A stretch of 64,000 nucleotides of DNA, from NCBI RefSeq assembly GCF_017254835.1, contig NZ_JAFKCW010000005.1, positions 400,385 to 464,384 on the forward strand, given 5' to 3'. The translations under genes were made by a program, and so were the position numbers. The notes below the pieces were generated by a model, which searched no databases, was not told the DNA's origin, and worked only from the letters and a program-made list of their open reading frames with translations. This document shows positions 48,988 to 59,235 of this stretch, piece after piece (position 1 is the stretch's first letter; every line of letters begins with the position of its first letter). Origin of the DNA: Algoriphagus aestuariicola. GTDB taxonomy: Bacteria; Bacteroidota; Bacteroidia; Cytophagales; Cyclobacteriaceae.

Positions 48988-50109
48988 ATGCAGCAACTCA
49001 CTCGCTTTTTCTGGTTCTGTAGCGGGGCAAACTTTGCCTTGCTCAAGCGCGCCCCTACCGAGTCCAACAAATATGTAGGCATAGGGGCAACCGTATTCTT
49101 TACTGGCGTATTGGCTGCGCTGGCAGCTGGCTATGCGCTATACACGGTTTTTCAAGCCTTGGTTCCTGCGATCTTTTTCGGCCTGCTTTGGGGTCTGATG
49201 ATCTTCAATCTAGACCGGTTTATAGTATCCAGTATGAGAAAGCGAGAGAACGCCTGGGCGGAGTGGAAGCTGGCTATTCCGCGTTTGGTGCTGGCCGTAT
49301 TGCTCGCTTTGGTCATATCAAAGCCGCTTGAACTGAAGATGTTTGAGCGGGAGATCAACCGCAAGCTGGATGAAAAAAAGACGGAGTTCATCGCACAATC
49401 CAAGGCGAATCTGGCAAAAGGTTTTCCCGAGATCCAGGAGCTGGAAACCAAAAAAGACTCACTGAAAGCGGAAGTGGCGGCTGCGGAAGCCTTTCGCGAT
49501 CAGCTGCAAAAGGAGTACGATGCGGAGCGCTTTGGAGAAAAGACCTCAGGGACGAGCGGGATTGTGGGGCTGGGCACCAACGCCAAAAAGAAGGAGCGGC
49601 AACTTGACGCAGCGCAACTCGTGCTCGAGGATTTGCGGAAGAGAAATCAGGTCCGCGTCGATACATTGGAAGCTCAGATCAGGGCTTTTGTAGCGCTGAG
49701 GCAAGCTGAATTCGAAAAGCAACAACCAGGAATAGAAGGTTTTGACGGGCTTGCTGCCAGAATGGACGCGCTCGCAACCTTGACCGACGAGAGTTCGGCT
49801 ATGGCCATGGCCAACGTCTTTATTATGTTGCTTTTCATTTCCATCGAGACAGCGCCGATCTTTGTGAAGCTGATATCGTCTAGAGGTCCTTATGATGAAC
49901 TGCTGGAACTGCATGAGGATAGGGTGAAGCTTTTCAAAGGGGAAAAATGGACCAAAGCAAAAGGCGAGTCCGAAGCCCGCGTAGGATATTTTCAGGACAC
50001 GCACTTCTATGCTACGGATCTGAACAAGGAGAAAACCAACCGAAAAAACAAAGTCCAAACGGAAGCGGAAATCGCAGAAATCGAGGAGAAATGGAGAAGG
50101 AAAGTCTGA
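48988..50109 (+). CDS. DUF4407 membrane/coiled-coil protein
   Basis: 373 residues. Three membrane helices near the N-terminus (about 30-52, 56-74, 95-112), a long charged coiled coil (about 115-245, rich in Glu/Lys/Gln), a fourth helix (about 268-285, AMANVFIMLLFISIETAPIFVKL) and a charged tail. The IFNLDRFIVSSM and ISIETAPIFVKLIS segments are hallmarks of DUF4407. The family has no known function; the architecture suggests a cytosolic or periplasmic coiled coil held at the membrane. Single gene on the plus strand, convergent with the next operon. Confidence 0.85.
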   Translation: MQQLTRFFWFCSGANFALLKRAPTESNKYVGIGATVFFTGVLAALAAGYALYTVFQALVPAIFFGLLWGLMIFNLDRFIVSSMRKRENAWAEWKLAIPRLVLAVLLALVISKPLELKMFEREINRKLDEKKTEFIAQSKANLAKGFPEIQELETKKDSLKAEVAAAEAFRDQLQKEYDAERFGEKTSGTSGIVGLGTNAKKKERQLDAAQLVLEDLRKRNQVRVDTLEAQIRAFVALRQAEFEKQQPGIEGFDGLAARMDALATLTDESSAMAMANVFIMLLFISIETAPIFVKLISSRGPYDELLELHEDRVKLFKGEKWTKAKGESEARVGYFQDTHFYATDLNKEKTNRKNKVQTEAEIAEIEEKWRRKV

Positions 50110-50153
50110 CGGACCAAACTGTTTAATAGCGCCCGCCAAACTGGTAAAGACAA

Positions 50154-50915
50154 CTATTGACTCACTGCCTTGTCGATTACCACGTCCAGCTGATCCATGG
50201 TTCGGCTTACCGACTTCCACTCGGCAAAGCAGACAATCTTAACCAGGAATGCCAAGAACTTGCCTGGACTGATTAGTTTTCTTGCCAAAGCCGAAATGTT
50301 TTGGTCCCGATCCTGAATCTGAAAAGCTTTGTTGTTGTCGGCATGATATTCACCAGCGTATTTCCAGGCACCGTTTCTGGCAATCTGTATGGAGAAGTTG
50401 AGGAGCATTTCGTCCCTGCCCTTTGCCAGGGGAATCAGCCAGCCGAAGATAGGGGAGACTTTGCTGATGTTGCTTTTGACCCCATCGACCAACTCAGCCA
50501 AAAGGGAATTGATTTGATTAAAGTCGCCCTGTATCCCGGAAAGCTCTTTTTCCGCCATCGTTTCGGCGGCGGCGATCCCCAGATCCAGATTGATGTGGGC
50601 ATTGATGCCCAGAAATAGATGTTGTAGTACGAGGTGTTTTGCCTCTTTGCTTGCTTCAAAGGCCAGTCGCCAGCTTTCGGTGCAGCCCGCGCCCTGCTGC
50701 CAGAGCTCATACGCGTCGATGAAGCGCTTCGCAAAACATACGTCCAACACCTCCATTCTCGGATTGTCTTCAAATTCCCCAGCCAGTATGCCGTCCCTGA
50801 CTCTTCGGGTGACCTGCCGGTACAATATTGCGAAGTAGCCGATTCGGGACTGCTTGGATTTACATTCATCTACAATCTGGTCCATTCGGAGCAGCACGTC
50901 GTGGATGGTATTCAT
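50154..50915 (-). CDS. DUF5995 family protein
   Basis: 253 residues, helical, without signal peptide. The stretch GYFAILYRQVTRRVRDGI, then WRLAFEASKEAKHLVLQHLFLGINAHINLDLGIAAAET matches DUF5995. The conserved HLFLGINAHINLDL with paired histidines might bind a metal (inference). Function unknown. Third gene of a tight minus-strand run after the dipeptidase and the VIT1-type transporter (6-base gap), which suggests co-expression but no clear shared task. Confidence 0.82.
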   Translation of the reverse strand: MNTIHDVLLRMDQIVDECKSKQSRIGYFAILYRQVTRRVRDGILAGEFEDNPRMEVLDVCFAKRFIDAYELWQQGAGCTESWRLAFEASKEAKHLVLQHLFLGINAHINLDLGIAAAETMAEKELSGIQGDFNQINSLLAELVDGVKSNISKVSPIFGWLIPLAKGRDEMLLNFSIQIARNGAWKYAGEYHADNNKAFQIQDRDQNISALARKLISPGKFLAFLVKIVCFAEWKSVSRTMDQLDVVIDKAVSQ

Positions 50916-50921
50916 ATTCAG

Positions 50922-51647
50922 TTATTTGATAAAAAATGCTTCGAGGATATCACCGACAAAATAGGCCACAACAGCCGCAAGTGCACCCAACGCAAAAGTC
51001 TCGCTAATGCTCCTGATCGCGGATGTCTGATTGACGTAGCTTTTCAGCCAGCCGACGACCAAAAAGGCGAACCCAGTCAAGACGCAAGTCCAGAAAAAGA
51101 TATCCCTCTCCGTGGGGAAAAAGAAGTCCCAGAGATAGATCAGGAGGGGAATAAGTCCGACCGAGACGAAGGACACCAAAGTCGCCAAACCTATGGTGAA
51201 AGGACTCTTGGTGTCGCGGATCATTTCGAGTTCATCCTTCATCATTTCCGCAACCCAAAGATGCTTGTCCGAGCAGATGTGGTCAACGATTTTATCCAGA
51301 AGATCTCCCACAAATCCCTTCTCTCGATAGATCTGCTCGATTTCCCTGCGCTCTGTTTCCGGTAGGTTTTCCACTTCCCAGTATTCGATTTTTTCATGCT
51401 TGGTATAGTTGTCCCGCTCGCTTTTGGCAGAAAGATATGCGCCCACCGACATCGAGAACCCGTCCGCAAACAAATTGGCGAAGCCAAGGATGATGAGTAT
51501 TCCCGAATCCAGATTCGCGCCAAATCCCCCAGCCACCACGGCAAATGTGGTAACTGCGCCGTCTATCCCGCCGTATACGAATTCCCCGAGGTATTCTTGG
51601 ATCTTACCAAACCTGGCAGACTGTTGGTGGATTTTACTCTCTTTCAT
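50922..51647 (-). CDS. VIT1/CCC1-family iron/manganese transporter
   Basis: 241 residues. N-terminal FVYGGIDGAVTTFAVVAGGFGANLDSGIL and ANLFADGFSMSVGAYLSAKSERDNY are the CCC1/VIT1 signature. A cytosolic metal-binding loop rich in Glu follows (about 80-130, EIEQIYREKGF), then three more helices. Family members export Fe2+ or Mn2+ out of the cytosol against proton flux. Five membrane helices are visible, as expected. It lies 3 bases after the dipeptidase gene and 6 before the DUF5995 gene. Confidence 0.92.
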   Translation of the reverse strand: MKESKIHQQSARFGKIQEYLGEFVYGGIDGAVTTFAVVAGGFGANLDSGILIILGFANLFADGFSMSVGAYLSAKSERDNYTKHEKIEYWEVENLPETERREIEQIYREKGFVGDLLDKIVDHICSDKHLWVAEMMKDELEMIRDTKSPFTIGLATLVSFVSVGLIPLLIYLWDFFFPTERDIFFWTCVLTGFAFLVVGWLKSYVNQTSAIRSISETFALGALAAVVAYFVGDILEAFFIK

Positions 51648-51650
51648 GCC

Positions 51651-52814
51651 TTATTCGAGATTTTCGAGGAGAAATCGTTTCACATTTTCTCCCATGACGG
51701 ATCGGATTTCCTCTTCGGTGAAGCCGGATTCCATCAGCCCTTCGACGATCAATGGTAAGCCAGTAATGTCGAAAGGCACACTTACCGAACCATCATAGTC
51801 AGAGCCAAGGGCAACATATCGAACTCCAACCAAGTCCCTCACATATTTGATGGACGCGATGATATTTGGAAGCTCTGGACTGCCGACCGCACCGTCAAAA
51901 AAAGCGATGCCGATAATCCCGCCTTTGTCGGCGATCTTTCTGATCTGTTCGTCGCTCAGATTGCGCTGTGAGTCCAGCACTCCGCGCACGCCGGTATGCG
52001 AGATGATCACGGGCTTTGTACTTAGGTCCAATACATCGTCCACGATGGCAGGCGAGGAGTGGGCCAGGTCGATGAAAATCCCAAGCTCATTCATTCTTCT
52101 GATGGCAGACTTCCCAAATTCTGTCAGCCCTTCGTTGTTTTCCCCATGTGCGGATCCACCGAATTCATTGTCGAAAAAGTGGGTGGGGCCTATCATGCGC
52201 ACTCCTGCCTGATAGACTTTTTCCAGATTTTCGAGCGAGCCTTCGATCGCATGTCCACCTTCGATGCCGAGCATAGCTCCTATGACCTCTTTGTTGGACA
52301 TTCTTGCCTCGATGAGCTGTTCCAGTTCTTTTTTCGAACGGATGAAAATAGCGTTCCCTTCTTCTTTTTCCACAAAATCCGATAAGGCTTCTGATTGGGA
52401 AAGAGTTCGTTTAATGAGGCTGAACCAGTTCCATGGCCCTTCGCCTTTGGCAATTGTAAGGGGAGTGATATTGTCAAAGGTGTCGGAGGAATTTTTCTTC
52501 ATATTTTGGCCAGAGGGAGACTTCGACACAATGGTGAACATCTCTAGGGCGACATTTGAGTCGCGCATCCTAGGGAAATCCACGTGTCCGCGTGAACCCC
52601 GCTGGGTCAGATCTCTTCCCCACAATAAGGCGTCGCAATGAAGGTCCGCGATAAAATCCAATCGTCCATACAATTGTCGGGCTTCCAAGGAAACCGAATA
52701 AGGAGAGCTTTGAGTTACTGGGTTTCTTTGAGCTTCGATGTAGGGTGGGATAAAGGCAATGCCGGCTAGATATAGGGCCAAGATTACGCCGGCAAAAAGG
52801 AAGGTCTTTTTCAT
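51651..52814 (-). CDS. Membrane dipeptidase (peptidase family M19)
   Basis: 387 residues. An N-terminal hydrophobic helix (about 5-25) anchors or exports it. The TIM-barrel zinc-enzyme motifs are present: H59 and D61 in IADLHCDALLW, the bridging Glu in MLGIEGGHAIEG, His in IDLAHSSPAIVDDV and PVIISHTGVRGV, and Asp in YVALGSDYDGSV. The family hydrolyses dipeptides, including some with a C-terminal D-residue. Periplasmic. It is the first gene of the dipeptidase-VIT1-DUF5995 run, so its upstream region (from 52815) holds the promoter. Confidence 0.93.
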   Translation of the reverse strand: MKKTFLFAGVILALYLAGIAFIPPYIEAQRNPVTQSSPYSVSLEARQLYGRLDFIADLHCDALLWGRDLTQRGSRGHVDFPRMRDSNVALEMFTIVSKSPSGQNMKKNSSDTFDNITPLTIAKGEGPWNWFSLIKRTLSQSEALSDFVEKEEGNAIFIRSKKELEQLIEARMSNKEVIGAMLGIEGGHAIEGSLENLEKVYQAGVRMIGPTHFFDNEFGGSAHGENNEGLTEFGKSAIRRMNELGIFIDLAHSSPAIVDDVLDLSTKPVIISHTGVRGVLDSQRNLSDEQIRKIADKGGIIGIAFFDGAVGSPELPNIIASIKYVRDLVGVRYVALGSDYDGSVSVPFDITGLPLIVEGLMESGFTEEEIRSVMGENVKRFLLENLE

Positions 52815-52932
52815 CTGGGTGGGTTTTGGTTCAAGTTAAATGAAAAATTCAATGCCTGTGGTTTGGCGTTGGACAATCTTAGTTTTGGATTGAAGAAAAA
52901 AAATCCGGTTTTTTTTATTGAAGTTTTGAATA

Positions 52933-52966
52933 TTTGAAGTCTTTTCTTAGGTTTAAGAAACTTTTG
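52933..52966 (+). promoter_or_regulatory. Promoter-like pair TTTG - 22 nt - AACTTTTG for the candidate small RNA
   Basis: TTTG at 52933-52936 and AACTTTTG at 52959-52966 are 22 bases apart, close to the Bacteroidota -33/-7 layout (TTTG and TAnnTTTG). One of the fixed -7 positions differs. It would start a transcript near 52972. Confidence 0.4.
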
Positions 52967-52971
52967 CATAC

Positions 52972-53075
52972 TAAAACATAGCTCAACCTAGCCTAATGCC
53001 AAAGTTTATATGGTTTTAATCCATTAACAATAAACCCTAACCGGGAGCCTATTTTCAAAAAGGCTCCCTTTTTTT
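52972..53075 (+). ncRNA. Candidate small RNA of about 100 nt ending in a strong intrinsic terminator
   Basis: GGGAGCCT (53043-53050) and AGGCTCCC (53061-53068) form a perfect 8-bp stem with a 10-base loop, followed by seven T (53069-53075): a textbook rho-independent terminator on the plus strand. No plus-strand gene lies upstream for over 2.7 kb, so it does not end a known gene. A promoter-like pair sits 75-110 bases before it. A 7-codon frame (ATG 52996, MPKFIWF, stop at 53019) lies inside, so it could also encode a minute peptide. No match to a known RNA family is claimed. Confidence 0.5.
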
Positions 53076-53514
53076 ATATCTCTTTGTTTTGGTATTTTGT
53101 GAACTTTTGAAAAATCGGTTTAAAAAAGTATCCCATTGCATGATTTTTTTGTAAAAAGTTAAAAAACTGGTTTTTCCATTTGTAAAATCTTGGATTTTAG
53201 AAGATTCTGAATTTGCTCGCAAATAGGAGGATTCCTTTTTGAAAATTTGGAAACTGGAGATTTTGGTTAGGAAACTGTTACCCGATTTTTGGGACGCGAT
53301 CCAAGGCGGAACTTATTATTTCAGAGGGCTTAATGTAAATTTTTATGGAAGTCTGGAATGCGATTTTTTGAATTGGAGACAGATTTCCATGGTAGGGACT
53401 TTGTTGGTGATAGAATAGTATTCCAATCCTTTTTTGGAAACTCGTGATGCTATTCGATTGAATTCAGATCTCCATGAGGCGATCTATCGGAAAAATTTCG
53501 GGTTGATGTGAGTG
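53076..53514. other. AT-rich gene-free stretch
   Basis: About 440 bases between the terminator and the 3' end of the glycosyltransferase gene. All frames are broken by stops. I see no repeat, RNA gene or clear hairpin. It might be a decayed gene, but nothing recognisable remains. Confidence 0.4.
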
Positions 53515-54543
53515 CTAGGAGAGACCTAGGCTGGAAAGGAGCGAGCTTTTCCTTTTGTCAAAATTGAATTCCAAGGCAATTCTCTTCGAGTTCTCTTGGG
53601 AAAGGTGGTCGAGGTCCTTTTTGAACAGATTCTCCAACTCATCTTCTAGGAGCTGCAGGTCTTTTCTTTGCAGAACCAAGCCGCTTGTTCCAATGATTTC
53701 TGGAATCGCTCCTACTGCTGAACCAATTGGAATGCAGCCGCAGGCCATTGCTTCACCCAGGGCGTTTGGAAAGCCTTCTGAGGTTGAAAGCTGAAGGTAA
53801 AATTGATGTTTGTTGTAGAGCTCTTTGAGCTGCATAGGGCTCAATTTTCCCAATACCTTCACGTTTGAGTTACGGGAACGGTAGTCTTTGTCCCCGACTA
53901 GAGTAAAGCTCCAATCGGGGTGGTTTTCGGCCAACATTTCGATCAGGTCATAGCCTTTGACAATAGCTCGGGAAGTAGTGGAGGTTCCGGTGGCAACCGA
54001 TATGAAGCTTTTTGGATGTCTTTCAAAATTCAGCTGTTTCCAAAAATCGGTATCGAAGCCATTGTGAACGACTTGAATGGGGGTTTTTAAGGTGGGAATC
54101 AAGTTCAAAAGGCCCTGCTTTGGGTTGATTCGTGGATCGTATCGATAGTCATGTTGGACAAGGGACGCGGCTACGGGAAGGATTTGGCTACAATTTTTGA
54201 AAGAGTAAACGGTCGCTTTTCTAAGCCATTTTTTCCGGAAATTCCCATAGCCTATTTCCGGCATATTCATGCAGTCCATGCCGCCTGCTTGAATGGTACA
54301 CTTTTTTCCAAAGACCTTTCCAAACCATACGGGCAAAACACTGTGGTATCCCCCAAAAAAGCATAGGTATTGATCTGTTTTGGGCAAAAACCAAAGTAGC
54401 TGGAAGAACTGGAGGAAAAAGTAGAAGGGGAGTTGGGTGGGCTGATTGGTGAAAACCAGCGGCCGGATCTTGGCAACTGGGCTGATCATTTCCAAATCCC
54501 GATCGATAAAAGTGGTGCGAATAGGGAAGGTATAAATGATCAT
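53515..54543 (-). CDS. Glycosyltransferase, GT4/GT-B type
   Basis: 342 residues, a little short for the family. The C-terminal half is the nucleotide-sugar domain: IQVVHNGFDTDFWK, FISVATGTSTTSRAIVKGYDLI, WSFTLVGDKDY and the ligand motif QLSTSEGFPNALGEAMACGCIPIGSAVGAIPEI with the E-x7-E pair. The N-terminal half (FGGYHSVLPVWFGKVFGKKCTIQAGGMDC) is the acceptor domain. No signal peptide, so cytosolic. It is isolated: no other sugar genes are near, so its acceptor is unknown. A terminator of the preceding leuS gene separates the units. Confidence 0.88.
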   Translation of the reverse strand: MIIYTFPIRTTFIDRDLEMISPVAKIRPLVFTNQPTQLPFYFFLQFFQLLWFLPKTDQYLCFFGGYHSVLPVWFGKVFGKKCTIQAGGMDCMNMPEIGYGNFRKKWLRKATVYSFKNCSQILPVAASLVQHDYRYDPRINPKQGLLNLIPTLKTPIQVVHNGFDTDFWKQLNFERHPKSFISVATGTSTTSRAIVKGYDLIEMLAENHPDWSFTLVGDKDYRSRNSNVKVLGKLSPMQLKELYNKHQFYLQLSTSEGFPNALGEAMACGCIPIGSAVGAIPEIIGTSGLVLQRKDLQLLEDELENLFKKDLDHLSQENSKRIALEFNFDKRKSSLLSSLGLS

Positions 54544-54584
54544 GCTTTATTAGAAAGGCAACTTGAAGGTAATTTAGAAAATGA

Positions 54585-54610
54585 AAAAGGGGAAACAACG
54601 CTCCCCTTTT
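54585..54610 (-). terminator. Intrinsic terminator downstream of leuS
   Basis: AAAAGGGGA (54585-54593) and TCCCCTTTT (54602-54610) form a 9-bp stem with an 8-base loop. Read on the minus strand it is followed by TCATTTTC, a weak T-tract. It lies 20 bases after the leuS stop codon. Confidence 0.7.
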
Positions 54611-54629
54611 CCTTTGGTTTTGTCTGTTT

Positions 54630-57404
54630 TTATAAGACGAGGTTTACAATCTTACCTGGCACGATGATCGCTTTTTTTGGTGCCTTGCCTTCCAGCCACT
54701 TTTGAACGCCTTCGTCGGAGAGCGCGGCTTTTTCGATCTCCTGAACGGAGAGCGAAAGGGAAAGGTTGATTTTAGCGCGCATCTTGCCATTGATCATCAC
54801 CGGGTACTCAAACGCGCTCTCTACCAAGTACTCTTCTTTGAAATCAGGAAAAGAAGACTTTGTGATAGACTCCTGATGACCTAGTAGTGCCCAGAGCTCC
54901 TCGGCGATGTGCGGAGCATAAGGAGAAATCAATACCGCCAAGGGTTCCAAGATCTCCCGCTTGTTGGATTTCAACGCAGTCAGCTCATTCACGCAGATCA
55001 TGAAGCTGGACACGGAAGTGTTAAAGGAATGGTTGGCCATATCCTCTTCCATCTTTTTGATGGCTTTGTGCAAGGCTTTCAATTCTTCTTTGCTCGCTGG
55101 GGCATCGGAAACAGAGAATTCGCCAGCTGCATTGTGGTACAGGTTCCAGAGCTTTCTCAAAAACTTGAACACGCCGTCGATCCCGTTGGTGTTCCAAGGC
55201 TTGAACTGCTCCAAAGGCCCCAAGAACATCTCATACAAGCGAAGCGTGTCGGCGCCGTACCGCTCGATGATGTCGTCCGGATTGACCACATTGTACTTGG
55301 ACTTGGACATTTTTTCGACCTCAGAGCCGCAGATGTATTTGCCATCTTCCAGGATAAATTTCGCATCGGCCAAGTCCGGTCTCCAGGCTTTGAATTTTTC
55401 CAGGTTCAGCTGATCGTTGTGCACGATGTTTACGTCTACGTGCATGGCAAAGGAATCGTATTGATCCTTCAGTCCGTAGCTCACGAACTGGTTGCTTCCT
55501 TTGACTCGGTACACGAAGTTGGATCTACCTTGGATCATCCCTTGGTTGATCATTTTTTGGAAAGGCTCATCGATATGGACAGCCCCTATATCATGCAAGA
55601 ACTTCGTCCAGAATCTGGAATACAGCAGGTGTCCCGTGGCATGTTCCGAACCTCCGATATAGAGGTCTACTGCCCCCCAGTAATCCGTTTTGGCTTTGTC
55701 AGCAAACACCGAATTGTTTTTCGTATCCATGTAGCGGAAGAAGTACCAGCTGGAACCGGCCCAACCTGGCATGGTGGACATTTCCAAAGGAAATTCTCCC
55801 TCCGCCGTTTTGTAAGTCCAGTCTTTTGCACGTCCCAAAGGCGGTTCTCCGTCTTCGGTCGGCAAATATTTGTCTACCTCAGGCAATACCAAAGGCAAGT
55901 CTTTTTCCTCGATCAGATAAGGCAGGCCGTCCTTGAAATAAACCGGAAGCGGCTCACCCCAGTAGCGCTGACGCGTAAAGATCGCGTCCCTCATCCGGTA
56001 TTGGATTTTGCCTTTGCCTATGCCTTTCTCCTCCAAAAACTCAATGGCCTTGGCCATCGCGTCTTTCATGTACAGGTTGGATATAAAGCCGGAGTTGATG
56101 ATGAAGCCGCCTTTGCCTGGGAAAGAACCATTTTCCATGGAACCGTCAATCACTTGGCGGATCTCCAAGCCAAAGTGCTTTGCAAAGTTGTAGTCTCGCT
56201 CATCGTGCGCAGGAACGGCCATTACGGCGCCTGTTCCGTATCCAGCCAGCACATAATCAGCTACCCAGATTTGGATTTCCTCCCCATTGAATGGATTGAT
56301 GGCATAGGAGCCAGTGAAAGCTCCGGAAATGGTCTTCACATCGCTCATTCGCTCGCGCTCTGAGCGGTTTTTGGCCACTTCTATATAGGCCTCGGCAATC
56401 GCACGCTGACCTTCGGTGATCAGGCTAGCCGCCAGCTCCGATTCCGGTGCCAAAGCCAGGTAAGTCACTCCATAAATAGTGTCCACGCGGGTCGTAAAGA
56501 CTTTGATGGTTTGGTCCGATCCCTTCACTTGAAAAATCACCTCGGCTCCGATCGACTTTCCGATCCAGTTGCGCTGCATTTCCTTGATGGGTTCTGCCCA
56601 ATCGACCCGGTCAAGTCCTTGTAGCAGGCGATCGGCGTAGGCGGTGATCCGCATGGACCATTGCATCATCTTTTTGCGCTCCACGGGATGGCCGCCTCTT
56701 TCGGAGAAGCCATCTTTCACCTCGTCGTTGGAAAGTACTGTTCCCAAAGCGGCACACCAGTTGACGGTGGTTTCAGCAAGGAAGGTTAGACGGTATTTGA
56801 GCAACATTTCCTGCTTTTCCTTTACCGAGAATGCCTTCCAGTCCTCAGCGGAAAATGTCGGAGTGTCCTCATCGCTCACAGCATTTACCCCTTTATTGCC
56901 CAAAGTCTCAAATCGGGAAATTAAGGAGTCGATTGAAAGAGCCTTATTCGCATCCAAATCATAATAGCTCTTGAAGAGCTGCATAAAGATCCACTGCGTC
57001 CACTTGTAGTAGGCAGGATCGGAGGTTCTTACCTCCCGGTCCCAATCAAAGGCAAAACCGATGTTTTTCAACTGCTCGGTATAGCGAGAAATGTTTTGTT
57101 CGGTAGTGATGGCAGGATGCTGTCCGGTCTGAATGGCGTATTGTTCAGCTGGCAGACCAAAGGAATCATAGCCCATAGGATGCAGGACGTTGAATCCCTT
57201 TAGGGCCTTGAACCGGCTCACGATATCCGATGCGATGTATCCCAGTGGATGGCCGACGTGTAGACCGGCTCCGGAGGGGTAGGGAAACATATCCAGGGAG
57301 TAGAACTTAGGTCGGTTGGGGTCGACTTCCGCCTTGAAAGTGCCCTTCTCATTCCAATAGCTTTGCCATTTCTGCTCGATTTCCCGGAAGTTGTAATCCG
57401 CCAT
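54630..57404 (-). CDS. leuS: Leucyl-tRNA synthetase
   Basis: 924 residues from the ATG at 57404 ([17 protein letters not shown]); the frame is open 13 residues further, but the family starts here. Class I signatures: HVGHPLGY (residues 49-56, the HIGH motif) and [12 protein letters not shown] (KMSKS). The CP1 editing domain (about 225-440, [43 protein letters not shown]) is complete. It charges tRNA-Leu with leucine and proofreads. The length is somewhat above the E. coli enzyme, as usual in Bacteroidota. Single gene with its own terminator. Confidence 0.98.
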   Translation of the reverse strand: MADYNFREIEQKWQSYWNEKGTFKAEVDPNRPKFYSLDMFPYPSGAGLHVGHPLGYIASDIVSRFKALKGFNVLHPMGYDSFGLPAEQYAIQTGQHPAITTEQNISRYTEQLKNIGFAFDWDREVRTSDPAYYKWTQWIFMQLFKSYYDLDANKALSIDSLISRFETLGNKGVNAVSDEDTPTFSAEDWKAFSVKEKQEMLLKYRLTFLAETTVNWCAALGTVLSNDEVKDGFSERGGHPVERKKMMQWSMRITAYADRLLQGLDRVDWAEPIKEMQRNWIGKSIGAEVIFQVKGSDQTIKVFTTRVDTIYGVTYLALAPESELAASLITEGQRAIAEAYIEVAKNRSERERMSDVKTISGAFTGSYAINPFNGEEIQIWVADYVLAGYGTGAVMAVPAHDERDYNFAKHFGLEIRQVIDGSMENGSFPGKGGFIINSGFISNLYMKDAMAKAIEFLEEKGIGKGKIQYRMRDAIFTRQRYWGEPLPVYFKDGLPYLIEEKDLPLVLPEVDKYLPTEDGEPPLGRAKDWTYKTAEGEFPLEMSTMPGWAGSSWYFFRYMDTKNNSVFADKAKTDYWGAVDLYIGGSEHATGHLLYSRFWTKFLHDIGAVHIDEPFQKMINQGMIQGRSNFVYRVKGSNQFVSYGLKDQYDSFAMHVDVNIVHNDQLNLEKFKAWRPDLADAKFILEDGKYICGSEVEKMSKSKYNVVNPDDIIERYGADTLRLYEMFLGPLEQFKPWNTNGIDGVFKFLRKLWNLYHNAAGEFSVSDAPASKEELKALHKAIKKMEEDMANHSFNTSVSSFMICVNELTALKSNKREILEPLAVLISPYAPHIAEELWALLGHQESITKSSFPDFKEEYLVESAFEYPVMINGKMRAKINLSLSLSVQEIEKAALSDEGVQKWLEGKAPKKAIIVPGKIVNLVL

Positions 57405-57575
57405 GATTGAAATATTCTTGATTTTTTGACTGAATGCCTGCAAAAATAGAAAAATCAGGCGGCTTTGGTAGGCAATTTTCCAATTCCTCTCAAATCGGGC
57501 TTTTTGCCACTGGTCAATTTTGTTTCAGACACTTGGGGCTTTTTTGTATTTTCCAAAACCTAACCAACCGACCTT

Positions 57576-59165
57576 ATGAGAAAGAAATTACTGTTAGCCT
57601 TTGCACTGGCAGCTGGAGTTTGCCTTTCGGCTTTTCCCCAAAAAAAATACTCTACCAAGCAAATCGAAGCCCTCAAGACTGAGGTAGCAGAAATCGTACA
57701 GGCCAATCACAAGCAAAGTCAGGTGATGGTCGATAAGATTTTCAGCTTTGCGGAACTGGGTTTTCAAGAGATCGAATCTTCCAAATACCTTACTGGCATA
57801 CTTGAGAAAAATGGTTTCAAGATAGAAAATGGCGTGTCTGGGATTCCTACCGCATGGTTTGCGACCTGGAGTAACGGAGAGGGACCTGTCATCGCTTTGG
57901 GGTCTGATGTGGATGATATTCCGAAAGCATCCCAATATCCAGGTGTAGCCTATCACAAGCCGATCGTGGAGGGAGCTCCTGGCCATGGGGAAGGTCACAA
58001 TGCAGGAATTCCGTTGAATATCACGGCAGCACTTGCTGTCAAGCAAATCATGGAGCGCGAAAATATCGGCGGGACGTTGGTTCTTTGGCCTGGAATTGCT
58101 GAAGAATTGGTAGCAGCTAAAGCTTGGTTTACGCGAGACGGAAAGTTTGACGGAGTGGATATCTGTATTTTCACCCACGTGGCCAATAATCTCGGAGTTA
58201 GCTATGGCCAAGCTTCCGGAACGGGTTTGATTTCTGTAGAATACACCTTCTCGGGAGATGCTGCACATTCTGCTGGAGCTCCATGGAGAGGAAAAAGCGC
58301 CGCAGATGCGACTGAGCTGATGAATATCGGATGGAACTACAAGCGCGAGCATTTGCATCCGCTCAAGCGTTCCCACTCGGTGATTACCGACGGGGGAGAC
58401 CAACCAAATGTGGTCCCGTCCCAAGCTTCGATTTGGTACTACTTCCGAGACGTGAAATACGATGGCATCATGGAGATGTACGCCCAAGCCAATGATATTG
58501 CCGCAGGTGCCGCGCTCATGACGGGGACTACCATGACCTCCAAAATAGTTGGAACCGCTTGGCCACGCCACTTCAACAAGACGATCGCCGAGACGATGTA
58601 TCAAAACATCTTGAAAGTAGGGCTTCCGGAATGGGATGAAAAAGACCAAACCTTGGCAAAAGCCGCTCAGAAGGAACAGGGTTCCAAAGAAGAGGGGCTG
58701 GCTACCAAATTGGACACCCTGGGCTTGCCGGTGAAGGAACCGATCTCTGGAGGTTCGGATGATATTGGGGATGTTTCTTGGGTGGTGCCTACTGTGACCT
58801 TGAGGTTTCCGTCTAATATCCCAGGCCTGCCCGGCCACCACTGGAGCAATGCTATTGCCATGGCTACACCGATTGCGCACAAAGGGGTGACTGCCGGTGC
58901 CAAAGCTGAAGCGATGACTATTTTGGATTTTCTGTTGAAGCCGGAATTGGTGGATCAGGCTTGGGATTACTTCAAAAACGTCCAGACCAAAGAGGAAACT
59001 TACAAACCAATGATTAACCAAGATGATCCAGCACCGATCTATCTTAATACGGAGACGATGAAGCGCTTCCGTCCCGAGTTGGAGAAGTACTACTATGACG
59101 AAACCAAGTACGATACCTACTTGGAGCAGCTGGGCGTGACCTACCCAACAGTGAAAAAAGATTGA
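57576..59165 (+). CDS. Secreted M20-family amidohydrolase (AbgB-like)
   Basis: 529 residues with a signal peptide (about 1-21). Metal-site motifs of the M20 family: IALGSDVDDIP, GEGHNAGIP, GIAEELVAAKAWF and FTHVANN, with GSDDIGDVSWVVPTVTLRFPS and GHHWSN later. A dimerisation domain is inserted (about 205-330, SAGAPWRGKSAADATELMN). The layout is closest to the p-aminobenzoyl-glutamate hydrolase B subunit, but secreted relatives probably act on other amide-linked compounds. Single gene divergent from leuS. Exact substrate unknown. Confidence 0.88.
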   Translation: MRKKLLLAFALAAGVCLSAFPQKKYSTKQIEALKTEVAEIVQANHKQSQVMVDKIFSFAELGFQEIESSKYLTGILEKNGFKIENGVSGIPTAWFATWSNGEGPVIALGSDVDDIPKASQYPGVAYHKPIVEGAPGHGEGHNAGIPLNITAALAVKQIMERENIGGTLVLWPGIAEELVAAKAWFTRDGKFDGVDICIFTHVANNLGVSYGQASGTGLISVEYTFSGDAAHSAGAPWRGKSAADATELMNIGWNYKREHLHPLKRSHSVITDGGDQPNVVPSQASIWYYFRDVKYDGIMEMYAQANDIAAGAALMTGTTMTSKIVGTAWPRHFNKTIAETMYQNILKVGLPEWDEKDQTLAKAAQKEQGSKEEGLATKLDTLGLPVKEPISGGSDDIGDVSWVVPTVTLRFPSNIPGLPGHHWSNAIAMATPIAHKGVTAGAKAEAMTILDFLLKPELVDQAWDYFKNVQTKEETYKPMINQDDPAPIYLNTETMKRFRPELEKYYYDETKYDTYLEQLGVTYPTVKKD

Positions 59166-59235
59166 AAAATGGGCGGATTTGAAAATTGAAACGGCAAGCA
59201 GCTAAATTAGATAGCTGGTTCGCAAGAGTTTTTCA

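Noticed and set aside
53076-53514. Possible decayed gene between the candidate small RNA and the glycosyltransferase
   Set aside because: All frames are heavily interrupted and no residual motif is recognisable, so pseudogene status cannot be supported.
54909-56363. 484-codon plus-strand frame inside leuS
   Set aside because: It is antisense to the fully conserved LeuRS core, and its translation shows no family pattern.
57594-59021. 475-codon minus-strand frame
   Set aside because: It is antisense to the M20 amidohydrolase, whose metal-site motifs are intact; the frame is a by-product of codon bias.
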